Source: Schistocephalus solidus (lineage: Eukaryota; Platyhelminthes; Cestoda; Diphyllobothriidea; Diphyllobothriidae). From it: a stretch of DNA of 64,000 nucleotides. The notes under the pieces are model-generated. The model made no database searches and was not told where the DNA came from. It worked only from the letters and a program-made list of their open reading frames with translations. Shown here one piece after another: positions 23,226-33,559 of this stretch. The DNA is taken from the NCBI GenBank assembly GCA_017591395.1, contig WEDG01000229.1, positions 23,134 through 87,133 of the forward strand, read 5' to 3'. Numbering within the stretch: the stretch's first letter is position 1; every line of letters begins with the position of its first letter. Both the position numbers and the translations under genes were made by a program.

Positions 23226-24600
23226 GAGTATATCACGGTTTCCTAGAAACCATGGCTGGGAAATCTGCCAATCTGACGCTTCCACCAGACCACGCCGTCG
23301 GCTCAGTGTATGTGCTGTGTGTGTCGAGTGGCTGACCAGTGGACTGGGAGTAAGACGGCGATGGCTGCTCCATATCCCCTGAGTTAGTGAATCCTGGTGT
23401 GTGCGTTATGGGGGCCAGGTCGTGCTGTGGCGCGCGAAGACGGGTACGCCGATCCGTCAGCCAATGCACCCACTCCCACATCAGGCAACTGACCGGCTCG
23501 GACAGTGTCTGATGGTGGGGTTGGGGAGAGAGTGAGGTCGACAGCTCAGCCCATGTTCCTCACTATAAACAATCTGACGCGTTTAAAACTATCACGGTGC
23601 GCTAAAAGCCGTGGCTTGGAAGGATGCCAACTGACGGGATAACTCGGACCGCGTGGTCAGCCCAATGTGTGTTTTGTGTGTAGTGGCTGACAGTTTGACT
23701 GAGAGTCAGCCTGCAATGGCTCCTTCTTAATTTGGTCTTTATGGCACTCCCACTCTGTGGGATCCGAGCCAGGTGTGGTGGTACCCCAGGGGCGGCTCCG
23801 GCCGCGCCAGTCACCTGCGACCCCTCTCATCTCCGGTCTTCTTGACTGTGTCATGAGACCCGTCTCAGGTGGGGGAGGATAAGAGAGTGCGGTAACGTTG
23901 AGTGCCACGGTTGGAAGGTTGCCAACTGACAATTACACTCAGGCCTCGCAGTTAGTCCAATGTGTGTTGTGTGGAGTGGCTGACTGGTGGTCTGGGAGTC
24001 AGGCTGCGATGGCTCCTTCTTAACGTGACCTCTGGCTATCTCACACATGTGAGATGTAAGCCGTTCAACCCCCTGTTGTGTGAAATCCTGGTGCTTATGT
24101 TTGGGGGGCCAGGTCGTGAACGTAGTACACGTAAACGAGGTCACCAGCAGCTGCGCCCGCTTCCGCATCAGATAACTGACCGGCTCGGACAGTGGTCTGA
24201 TTGTGGGGGTGGGGGAGAGAGTGAGGTCTAGTGCTCAGTGTATTTCCTCACTCTAAACAATCTGACGTGCTTGAACCTATCACGGTGCGTTAAAAGCCGT
24301 GGCTTGGAAGGTTGCCAACTGACGGGATAACTCGGACTGTGTGGTCAGCCCAATGTGTGTTTTGTGTGGAGTGGCTGACTGGCTGATTGAGAGTCAGGCT
24401 GCAATGGCTTCTTATTAATGTGGCCTTTATGGCACTCCCACTCCGTGTGATCCAAGCCGGGTGTGGTGGCACGCCCAGGGGTGGCTCCGGCCGCGCCAGC
24501 CTCCTGCGCCCTCTCCCATCTCCGGTCTTCTTGACTCTTTCTTGACTCCAGGCTCAGGTGGGAGAGAGGAGGAGAGAGTGCGGTAGCTGCAGCGCAAGAC
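23226..24600 (+). repeat. Tandem half-units in the LINE 3'UTR
   Basis: A module recurs at about 23230, 23591, 23894 and 24279, spaced 361, 303 and 385 bases apart. It has a cacggt start, ccgtggctgggaag, gccaactgacg, a gtggctgactgg-like block, and then ggctgc-atggctcc. Each module is followed by one of two alternating tails. One contains ggccaggtcgtg and accggctcggacagtg (A). The other contains atggcactcccactc, ggctccggccgcgccag and gtcttcttgactgtg (B). The order is A-B-A-B. The same A-B organisation recurs at 63292-64000, so it belongs to the element rather than to this locus. Confidence 0.85.
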
Positions 24601-24701
24601 TACTATCACTTAAAACTAATTCACGCGCAAGTCACCGTCCCTGCACCACCTGGTGTGGAGCATATGGTGGACCTCGTCGAAATCGACGGTCGAACTGCCA
24701 T

Positions 24702-25058
24702 TTGTGGGAACAATGGACAAAAGCCATAGACCAAGGCCGTCCAGTTGATGTCATTTTCTTTGACTTCGAGAGGGCGTTTGATAGCGTACCTCATCGGCGA
24801 ATGTTACATAAAATTTGGCAATGTGGTTTCCAGGGTAACATTTTTAAAAGTGGATCAAAGGTTTCCTGTCATGCAGAATAAAAAAGTACTTGTTTCCACC
24901 TTAGGATCTGAATGGGTTCCAATAGTAAGTGGTGTTCCGCGGGGTTCAGTCTTCGGTCCTCTCCTGTTCCTCATATAAAGGACTGCACTGATAGGCATGA
25001 CTGTGATGCCATCATGTTTGCAGATTATATCAAAATCTGGAAAACCATCAGCATTGTT
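24702..25058 (+). mobile_element. CR1-like LINE (family C), RT palm; right half of the split element
   Basis: It starts with the second copy of the 9-bp repeat (24702-24710). It then reads EQWTKAIDQGRPVDVIFF, DFERAFDSVPHRRML, a frameshift, SEWVPIVSGVPRGSV, GPLLFLI, a further shift and DCDAIMFADYIKIW. The catalytic FADD box has become FADY, so the enzyme would be inactive even without the frameshifts. At 25058-25071 the sequence passes without a break into zinc-finger sequence. Confidence 0.9.
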
Positions 25059-25418
25059 AACGACGTCGGTCACTTGCGAATCCATCGCACAGAGACGGGC
25101 GAACTAGTGCATGGAGCATCAATAACGAGCAGCGACAGCCATCCCCAATTCCCTCACTGCCCCCGCGCACGGACTTACCGCATGCGCCTGATCGATCACA
25201 TGCGCATCCAAGAAAGCGGAATCCACTGCGATGCCAACACATCTAACACATGCTGCGCACCCATTAACACCTCTCACAGTCCTCCCATGAGCGCGACTAC
25301 CAATACCAGCACCGGAGCCCCTCCTTACCCCAGAATCAGAACCGCACAGACATATCGTGCATAGGCCTGGTCGGTCACCTGTGAATCCATCGCACAGAGA
25401 CCGGTGAACCAGTGCCAC
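25059..25418 (+). mobile_element. Zinc-finger segment of the RTE-like LINE joined to CR1
   Basis: From ggtcacttgcgaatccatcg onward the sequence matches 22681-22900. It reads GHLRIHRTETGE, a diverged finger (PHCPRARTYRMRLIDHMRI) whose first Cys is lost, and an Ala/Thr/Pro-rich spacer. It ends with another partial gtcggtcacctgtgaatcc block near 25370. No LINE 3'UTR or terminus follows, so this was probably not a simple retrotransposition. Confidence 0.75.
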
Positions 25419-26619
25419 TACCAATGATAATTTCAAGTTATTTCAGACCGTTTATTGGACAAGGCAATTAAACAATGCCGGAAAATCTTTTTTAATTATC
25501 AGCCACTAACTTTTTGAAGCACTCATTGAAAACTTTGTCAGGAATTGGCTAGACAACATCTCAGTACCCATAAAACGCAAGCCGGTCTATGATACTGTTA
25601 GGATTCGGTTTGCGAGTATTTTCTGATAATTTCGGTAAGATTATGATGAGAACGAAAAAAATGGAAAGATCAGCTAGTAACGAAAAGGCTATGCAAATGG
25701 TAGGGAAAGTAGTCGGTCCTTTCTATGAGAAGTATTTCATTCTTCAAGTCTGGAAAGCAGTCGACCTAGAGAATATGGTTTCTTGACTTTCCTGAAAATG
25801 TTCTTTGTCCTATGCTTTACCAAGCGACCTTCACGAAGGTACCGTTTATGCTATTTTGCATTTGTGAGTCCGAATTTTCACCAAAAGGTATTCAAAAGCT
25901 CACTGAAAAATGCTCAAGTTCCGTGGAGGCCGTGTTAGATCCCAGGACACAAATGGTCATTTAACATTTTTCACGGAGTTGCAGTTTGGTGCCTCTAGAT
26001 GATTGCAGAGTGACAAGCGCTGAGTTTTATCAAAGAGAGGGATAATATCGAACGTGGAGAGATTAATCTGGAACAGTTTCAGGCTCATCTGGTCTTTATT
26101 TAGCCATTCATAACCTTGACAACCAGCTCTCACCAAAAACAAAAACATGCGCTCGTACACGGTGCAGACGGCCCACAGATGGGATATAGCGGATGGGTCC
26201 TTAGCAATTAATTGAGTAGGAGTTCATCAGCGCCTAGACACCTGTCATTCATTGTCGCTTCAGATAGAGTATTGATTTGATCAGGGCAGGGAGCACACAG
26301 ATATCTTGCCTTTCTGAAGCAAACAAGCTCCAACTGGGTGGCAAAGGTCACTAACAGACAACCAACTACCGGGCAAAACCGCCCAAGTTCCAATGGCAGT
26401 AATTTAGACGGCGTGTTGATAAATACAAGAAAGACTTCAATGAGGATCACTGGCTTATTTCAGTCAGAAGCTGGTGATAGTCTATACCAAGAAACTTGAG
26501 AGCCAGTCGGACTGATCATTGGGCGGTTCTGTTCATATGCTCCCAATCTGTAGGCTTCGACAGGAAATTTATTTGTTTAAACCAGGAATTCGATACAACA
26601 ATCGTAGACGATGATTTAG
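25419..26619. other. No recognised gene
   Basis: Minus-strand open stretches at 26160-25957 and 26450-26208 have no motif I recognise. No repeat match is found within the window. Confidence 0.35.
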
Positions 26620-26833
26620 GTAGAACAGTGTGTGCGTGGGCCTGTGATCTCTCCCATCCCGGGTATTCTTGACGCTGTCTTGACACCGGGTTAAGGTGGG
26701 GGGAGTGGAACCGAGAGTGAAGTAGACGCAGCGCAAGCCCATTCTCAATATAATCCAGCACGAGTCACCGTCCCTGCATCACCATGTTGTGAAGCAAACG
26801 GTGGATATAGTCGAAAACGACACTCGAACTGAG
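26620..26833 (+). mobile_element. RTE-like LINE 3' end
   Basis: The blocks gggtattcttgacgctgtct, cgagtcaccgtccctgcatc and ggtggatatagtcgaaaacg, with the terminus cactcgaactg, match 24510-24701. Only the end of half-unit B and the terminus are present. Confidence 0.78.
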
Positions 26834-28124
26834 ACATCAGACGTGCGTTATGATAGTTAACAGACCGGTGGATCGAAGTGCCTTTTGCGAACAGTAAACA
26901 AGCTGACGCGGTGGTTCACACACACACAAAACACTCACTGCCACACAGGGCCAATTCTAGTCTGACGTCTGGGGTGGTGTTACGTGCGGCGCCTACACGC
27001 TTCCTAGGATAGCGTCTGACTTACTGAATAGGCTGGGTATATGAGAAACCTAATGCAGACGCACGATTGACCAGGCGCAACCATAATTTCGTCCTCGAAT
27101 TAAAGGCAGTGAAACTAAGGAAGTTAAAGTGCAGTGTTTTGCAACTTCACCTGTGGTAACTGAACCCATGCATAGACCTTATGCTGGCCTGCACAGGCGA
27201 ACATCCAATTCAATTTGAAAACCTGCTGCAATCTCATCCCGAAGACTTCTCGAAATAAACGCCCATACGAGGGTGGAGTACGTTAGCAACAATGTCAGCA
27301 TCCCAAAAGATAAACGCCCCTTATAAGGTGGGCTAAATAGTCGATAATGCCTCAGTGGCCTCAGTATTTTGGTTTTAGGAAGTTTGCAATTACGAGAGTT
27401 TTGTAGACGCCACACTAGTGCTATCCTACTCAACCGTCCATCGACGTATTAAAACTCCTTGTCAACTGCACCGTTTGAACCATTTTAAATGTAATACCGA
27501 GGAGCCTTAGCAAAACATTTTACAGGGGCACGAGGAATTCGATCAATTTCATTTAAAATCAGGCGATGTGTAGCCCATCACACCAGAAAGATTTATGTTT
27601 GTCCATCGCTCGATAAGACGATTGGGATAGAACCGGCAGAAGAATGGGAAGACTGCGACTTTGAGAGGTAATGTTGGATGGTGAGTCCGCATGAAGAACA
27701 GATGACTTGCTATCTTTTGGACCCTGGGGTTTAGAGCCCCTATGAACTACTCTGTTTTTGAGTGTTAAGTCCGAGGATGCTATGCATGACACGTCACATG
27801 TCCTACCTAATAACATATCTGCAATCACCTGAAATTATGATTCGCTCTGGCAAGATTTTAATTACCCCTTATCCTTAAGAAGTCAATCGCATTATTTTTA
27901 TAAAAAAAACCTGCTGTCACCTCGGAAAAGAATCGCCTCGTGGAATAAACCCCCAAAAGTTGATATCGAGCGAGACTGCTTTCTGTGTAGACGAGGGTTC
28001 CCCAAGGCGAGTAACAGTGACACTCATTATCTTGACCTTGTCAAACGCTCAGGCCTCTGAACCTTTGGGTCATTACTCTGCCTGCTCCTCCCGCGATTCC
28101 GTTATCTAGTCTTTCATCCTCAGC
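26834..28124. other. No recognised gene
   Basis: Contains a short CA run at 26919-26931. Open stretches on the minus strand (27433-27179, 27828-27559) are unrecognised. Confidence 0.35.
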
Positions 28125-28375
28125 GTGTATACATCATGGAGTAGTATGAATAGGGTTACAATTTGGTTTATGGTTACGAGGTTTAGAATAGTTGGGATTC
28201 GAGCCATGGGGGTCAGTGTTAGGGTTGGGAGGGATAAGTTTAGTATTGGGGCGAGGAGTATTAGGATTAGGCTTGTGGTGGGGGTTGTGAAGTTTAGAAT
28301 GGTTTAGGTTAGAGTTATGATGGATAGGGTTAGTTTCAAATTCAGGATTAGGCTTAGGAAGCGGGACAAGGTAAT
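28125..28375 (+). repeat. Degenerate GTTAGG/TTAGGG telomere-like tract
   Basis: About 250 bases are strongly G/T-rich on the plus strand, with repeated tagggtta, gttagggttggg, ggattaggctt and ggtttaggtta words. No two adjacent perfect TTAGGG units occur. It resembles an old interstitial telomeric repeat or a minisatellite. The 60-codon open stretch here is a by-product of the low C content. Confidence 0.75.
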
Positions 28376-30373
28376 CAAACCCTGGTGTTTCACCCCTTGT
28401 TTCTGACCCAGTGGTGCAGATTCATGCATGCAGCCCGCTTTTGACAAACAAAACACGTTTTATTTTTAGACCACCCCTTGGAAACCAACCATCCTCGTGC
28501 ATTGACAGACCTCAAGGTGATTTAAATAGTTAATAACCGAAAGTTGGATACAATCATCAGACAACCAACTGGCTAACTCCTTTCTTCTGCCGTCAAGTAA
28601 GGACCTGTTTACACTTTATAACCGCAGTCAGGTTACAAACACGGTGCGCAGAGTGACCACGAACTCGAAACAACGAATATTCTACAGGATTGTAGTAAAA
28701 ATTAGATGATCAAGTGCAGTTAAAGGTGTTTTCGAGAAGCAGCAATCCGAAAACGTAAATAAAGTGCAGACACTGGCAGCTCCCTCGTAAAAAAGCGTAC
28801 AGCGTTATTCACGCGTAATAAACTGAAGTGCTTGAATAGTTTTCTACCTGTTTTGCACCTGTATTCGATTGCGCTTTTAATTATCGGACTGCGTGGAGTA
28901 TTAAGACCCTGATGCTAATCTGCCGGACTTGGAAGACTAAGGGTAAACTGCTATGAGACCCCCAGCTGATGACCAGTAAACAGAAAACACTAAAGGCGGC
29001 TGCTTTTGTAGGAGGCTAGAGGACTTGACTATCGACAGCAGATTTTTCTGTTAGGCAGCTTAAAATTTGCTAAATTTGTACGATACAGAAGTTTATGCTT
29101 TAAAGGAGTGAAAAGACTATGAGAGTGGTCGTTTGGTTGAAAGTAGGTCTTTGTGCATATAAAAGTGGGGGCGGCAGGGTTCTACAACAATAGGGCGGAG
29201 GATATGGCCCAAACGAGGGGTGTGTTTACATAAATGCTCAAACAGGTCATGCTTGGAGCATGCACTGTAGAACCATAAAATAGAGGCTACTGAAATAAAG
29301 TACGTAGAAATTATGGATAGTATTTCAAATTTGGCGAACAGGATTAGAAATTGTCAATCTGGTCTTCGTTTTTAGGTTGACGCTGTGCTCGGGAATTACT
29401 ACGTAATGTTCCGAACTGTGGATTTAAAAGAAATATAAAAGACGCAGTTCATAGTATCCCTAACACAGGTACCACCTAAGAGCCGGGACAGATAATTATT
29501 CGATTTTTTGTAAAAGAGCTCCATGGGGATGGGATTTGGGCCAGCAGCTGTTCCATAACACCCCAAAGGGGTTGTTTTGTAATGATGAATTGATCACACC
29601 TAGCTTCTCTAAAACCCACTTGACACCTGGAAATTGCACTATTTATTTTGCTTTCAAACCCAATTCTCGCCGAAAGTAAGCTAAGATGATTTTCCTCCTT
29701 TTGACATCAATTTCTGCCCCCTTTGCGAATCAAGTGGGCGACAGACTCCGAAGTTTAATTGAATCAGATCACCTTTTTTGTATTAACATGCTCTTGCACT
29801 TTGAAATATTTGAATTGGCCACAGACAAATGCCGTTACCGACACAAATCGCGTTATGAAATCCTCAAAACAGTTTGCACACCTGGAAAGAGTCGGGTCAC
29901 TACACATATCCTGAAAAATGCTCAAATTGGCAACTTACAGTTCCAGAAAGTGCGCTGAACTGTGGAATACATCCCCGGAATATGCAACGATTGCATACTC
30001 TAAATATATGAGGTGACACGGTCAAGATGATGCCTCGGTATAAGTAACATTTCAGCCGTCTCAAGTGACCAGGCCCACTACTGTCACGAATGAAGGGAGC
30101 AGTGGTTACCTGTGTGGGAACCAGCTAATACGGAATTAGGTTTGAGTAGTTGCAGTAGGAAGGCCGAGGGAAGAGAACTGTAGCTGTTCGTGGTAGCCAG
30201 TTTATGCGCGATTCAAGAACGCACCTTTAAAGAAGAGAGCAGTGTCTGACCTTGTACAATGTGAGTTTCGTAAAGGATCGAGGAAAAAGGGATAATTGCA
30301 GTCTGACACGCAGTCCTGTGTAGGAATGAACCATTCTATCAGGGGGCACATTTTCAAGCCATACCTTGCGGTC
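28376..30373. other. No recognised gene
   Basis: Two kilobases without a recognisable gene or repeat. The plus-strand open stretch at 29686-29958 (90 codons) has no motif I know. Confidence 0.35.
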
Positions 30374-30515
30374 CGTCACGAAGTGGAAAGGATCCAAATA
30401 GGTTTCAATTGGCCCAAGTGTGAAAAACTCGGCGGCCTCGCTGGGATTCGAACCAACGATAGCAAAGAGGAGGCTTTAGTACAGCCAACGCTCTAGCCAA
30501 CCGAGTAACGAGGCC
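30374..30515 (-). repeat. tRNA-derived SINE (family 1), minus copy
   Basis: The reverse complement starts gggcctcgttactcggttgg (A-box region). It has an anticodon-like loop CTGTACT and a perfect B box GGTTCGAATCCC. It continues into the family tail gccgccgagtttttcacac and ttgggccaattgaaacc. The anticodon stem is mismatched and the 3' end runs on into the tail, so this is a SINE and not a tRNA gene. Confidence 0.8.
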
Positions 30516-30689
30516 CGCACATGGAGCCGTGAGTTTAATCCCACTCGGGTCAAGTTACCCATTCAGCCTACTGCAACGCATGGAATCCACCAATTCTGAT
30601 ACAGTAAGTTGAATGCCCAAGCAGGATTTCCTAAGCAATCAATTTAGAATCCACCAGATGACTACCAGGCACAATGAGTAGATTATTTT

Positions 30690-30741
30690 GGCAGATTTTA
30701 ATAATTCATTGACCCAATTGTGAAAAACTGGGCGGCCTCGG
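30690..30741 (-). repeat. SINE family 1 tail without head
   Basis: The reverse complement reads ccgaggccgcccagtttttc, acaattgggtcaatgaatta, then ttaaaatctgcc. This is the tail of the neighbouring SINEs, but no tRNA-like head precedes it. It forms an inverted pair with the tail at 30857-30900. Confidence 0.75.
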
Positions 30742-30781
30742 GTGACTTGCCTCAAGTGTGATCAAACCCACTGCTCCTGGT

Positions 30782-30900
30782 GGGGCCTCGTAGCTCAGTT
30801 GGCTAGAGCGTTGACTGTAATAAAGCCTTCCCCTCACTGCGTGGGTTCGAATACCACCGAGTTTTTCATGATTGGGTCAATTGAATTATTCAAATCTGCA
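30782..30900 (+). repeat. tRNA-derived SINE (family 1), plus copy
   Basis: GGGCCTCGTAGCTCAGTTGG carries a perfect A box. An anticodon-like loop CTGTAAT (GTA position) follows, then the damaged B box GGTTCGAATACC and the tail ccgagtttttcatgattggg, tcaattgaattattc. The D-loop region is intact, but the anticodon stem does not pair and the acceptor stem is incomplete. I do not call it a functional tRNA-Tyr. Confidence 0.82.
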
Positions 30901-31049
30901 AAAATTCTCTACAAAAACGTCTCATTCAATTATACGTCAACGAGCCCATCTGGTCAAGTACAATGCAGTAAGAATTACGCAAACAACCCTAAACGGGACA
31001 TGATAACAGGTACTGCCCACAATCTAGGTTTCTTTGCGCCAAACTCCAG

Positions 31050-31140
31050 ATAGAATAGGGTTAAGTTGATGGTAAGGTTAGGTTTAAGGTTAGATTAAAA
31101 GTTATTCATTGCTACGTTTAGGCCTAAGGTAAGCGTTAGT
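31050..31140 (+). repeat. Second GTTAGG-like tract
   Basis: Words such as tagggttaag, ggtaaggttaggtttaaggt and ttaggcctaaggtaagcg recur over about 90 bases with strand bias like that at 28125-28375. Highly degenerate. Confidence 0.6.
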
Positions 31141-32080
31141 GTTAACTGTGCGTCACCAGCCGGAGTGGGCACAAGGGCAGACGTAGCGAAAGCCGTAAGT
31201 TCTGTCGTCGTTATCGAGTACGGTCACCGTGTGGTGCCCGTCATTGTTGGAGGAGAGGATTGAAGAGTAGGTGGCTAGGTATAGTCCCGTAACTTTCTTG
31301 GTGATAGCTATGGTCTGTGTGAGCATTAATGAATTGGGTGACTTTTCCTGACGATGGATCCGGAGATCGTGGACCATACCGATGCGTACTTTGAACACCA
31401 GTTAGCAGTGCAAGCATTTTGGTAGGTGTTGGGCGTTCGCAGAGTTGATCCATGGGGTTCGAACCTCTCTTTACGCTTTGAACTCTTCTATAAGAAGAGC
31501 CTCGTAGATTGCGGATACAGCTCTCAGGGCAGTGCGTCATGCCTGTCGGTTCCGGACGGGGTTGCCTCAAATCTCAGTTTTCATTTGTAAGACGTTGAAG
31601 TAAAACTTCAGGGTGTTCTTATGACAACGCTTTCGTCCATCTTGTCTGCAAGCGCCTATTGCGACAGAGCCATGGAATAGATACTTGCGCCGGTACTTAC
31701 AACGTGGCCGTTCGAATGCAGTTATATATTTGCTTGAGCAGAGCGTCAGTTCCAGGGATTTTGGTTCTTTCCAGGACTTCTGTGTTGAAGATCCTGTCAT
31801 TCAACCTCATATTTAGTATTCTGTTGGGGCAGCTGATGTAAAGGTGTTTCGGTTCGATTGTTTGGCTTTCTTAGACTGTCCATTTCTCCACCCCATATAG
31901 GAGAGTTTTCAAGCTGACGGCTCGATGCGTCTTCAGTTTCGCGTTTGTGCGAAGTCTGCACTGACTTTAAGCTGAGCGCTGTAATCGGCGGTGGGCCCGA
32001 CTAACTTTGAAGAAACAACGTGCAATATCGCTGTTGATCGTGTTGTCCCTTGTGATTGTATCACATTAGAAGTCAAATTT
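31141..32080 (-). mobile_element. RTE-like LINE: RT C terminus plus zinc-finger remnant
   Basis: On the minus strand, frames read TITRDNTINSDIARCFFKVS, then LKTLLYGVEKWTV (about 31920-31880). They continue through RLNDRIFNTEVLERTKIPGT and VAIGACRQDGRKRCHKNTLK (about 31680-31620), then RTALRAVSAIYEALLIEEF (about 31530). After a gap comes a decayed finger: CLHC, a stop, VFKVRIGMVHDLRIHRQE (about 31415-31345). The order RT thumb, LLYG box, AIYEA tail, finger matches the zinc-finger LINE. There are multiple stops and shifts. Confidence 0.8.
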
Positions 32081-32955
32081 GAACACATCTGTGAGGCCAG
32101 TTCAATTAGCGCTGACCGTGGGCGCGTTCTACTATCCAGTTCCTGATGGTTTATACATAATGAATATATTCTGAGTGTTGATGGCTAATACTAAGAAAGT
32201 GTAGCCGGAGGTCAATACTCCGTAGCGTATACGTTTCCTTAGTGGTATCGAACGCGCGACAGGAGATCGGGAACGCTGGCCATGGAGGCCTGTGTGGATG
32301 ATCACCTACCCGTCGGTTCGGCAGAAAATCATTATTTCTGACCAAGCCTCGTGGTAGATACCCGTTGGCACGGCAGAGAAAGTAATACGAAGACAGTAGA
32401 AACGAGTATACTGCCTTTCTTTACCTTATTTGCCATGCATGACAATGAGTCTACCTGTAGTGGCCTTGGACGGTTTTCCGCCTGCCATAGTAAGCAGTCT
32501 GAGAGTATGGTACGGAGTTCGTCTTAATTCTGTTCGTAGCGATGATTTCAAAAGGGCCAGAGTGAACTGATAACGGCATAGCATAGTGGTCCAATACAAA
32601 TGATGGTGGCATTACACTGTTTTTTCGTCTATCTAGATAAGTAGCTAGAAGTACAGAACAGCATGACATCCGAATTCACACCATGGCCCTCTGGAACGTA
32701 ATGGTAGAGTCAGCATCAAGAGAGACTACGTACTGTACTATCTGGCTGCATGTTACGGTTTCTACTAGAGGAAAAATTGCTTAGTGCATTCTGTGACTTC
32801 TAACTACTCACCTTGGCCCTATTAAACCCCTGGTATGATTATAATTTTAATGAATTGCATAGCATATATGGGGCGAGCCGCATATTATGATCTGGGACTG
32901 TTGAATCTGGCATGCAGAAACTCATTTGCATATAAATAATTAGAAGGGAAACGTA
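32081..32955. other. No recognised gene
   Basis: Short open stretches only. Possibly upstream parts of the decayed minus-strand LINE, but no motif could be read. Confidence 0.35.
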
Positions 32956-33027
32956 TTCAACCGCACTATAAACGAAATCACACGTAAGTACATGGTGGAC
33001 GTCGTTCGCAACGGTCGAACTGTTAAC
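32956..33027 (+). mobile_element. RTE-like LINE 3' terminus, short
   Basis: The blocks aaatcacacgtaagtacatg, gtggacgtcgttcgcaacgg and tcgaactgtta carry the conserved LINE terminus. Only about 70 bases were retained. Confidence 0.6.
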
Positions 33028-33559
33028 GGGACGCTGGAAAACGAGTTATACGAGTAGCATCTGCAGTGATCGGGAACCAAGTTGATTGAATTATATCAGG
33101 CTATCTAAACGAAAGCAGTAGAAACTATATAAAAATATTCTGACCGGGGCTGTACATAAGGCTATCATACCGTCAGTGTTCCATATCAACTTTCAAGAAG
33201 AACTCGTGGTTTCAAACGAAAGTTCAGACGATTAAATAGGATATTTGCGTAAGATTTTCCTCTCTTTGAGGAAGAAGATGACTATGTGATTGTCACATAG
33301 CTGCCAGTTTCCGTTACGACTATATAGGTTGACGGCGGTAGTATCATTTAAGTTCTCAGGGATTTGTCTTGGATACCACATTTCCCGAAAGACAGTCAAG
33401 GCAGTGCAATAAAGATGAGGTAGAAAATTCTCGGGCGCGGACTCAATTGTGGTTGAAAGTTAAAAGTACGGTCCACCTCAATTATTCAGCAAACTGGACG
33501 AAAATGACAAATTCTGAGTGATTTCGCCAACGCAACCATGTGTAATCTTTGCAGGTCCA
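33028..33559. other. No recognised feature
   Basis: No gene or shared repeat recognised. Confidence 0.3.

Larger units (their letters stand above)
22227..24701 (+). mobile_element. RTE-like LINE with zinc-finger C terminus, 5' truncated, inserted into a CR1 LINE
   Basis: The insert begins inside the C-terminal tail of the LINE polyprotein (VKTGSAIYEANRIAAAKAK, from 22231). It continues through five zinc-finger modules to a stop at 23144-23146, then a 1.55-kb GC-rich 3'UTR built of four tandem half-units, and ends at gacggtcgaactgcca (24686-24701). It is flanked by a 9-bp direct repeat. The 5' truncation, direct repeat and conserved 3' terminus fit target-primed reverse transcription. The reverse-transcriptase core is absent here but is visible in related copies at 31.1-32.1 and 33.6-35.3 kb, where similar C-terminal residues follow the RT. 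Assignment to the RTE group is from memory of similar tapeworm and fluke proteins. Confidence 0.88.

Noticed and set aside
28125..28307. 60-codon open frame in the GTTAGG tract
   Set aside because: Low C content and repeat composition remove stops; there are no protein features.
30782..30862. Candidate tRNA gene (anticodon position GTA)
   Set aside because: The anticodon stem does not pair, the B box is mutated and a SINE tail follows, shared with neighbouring copies.
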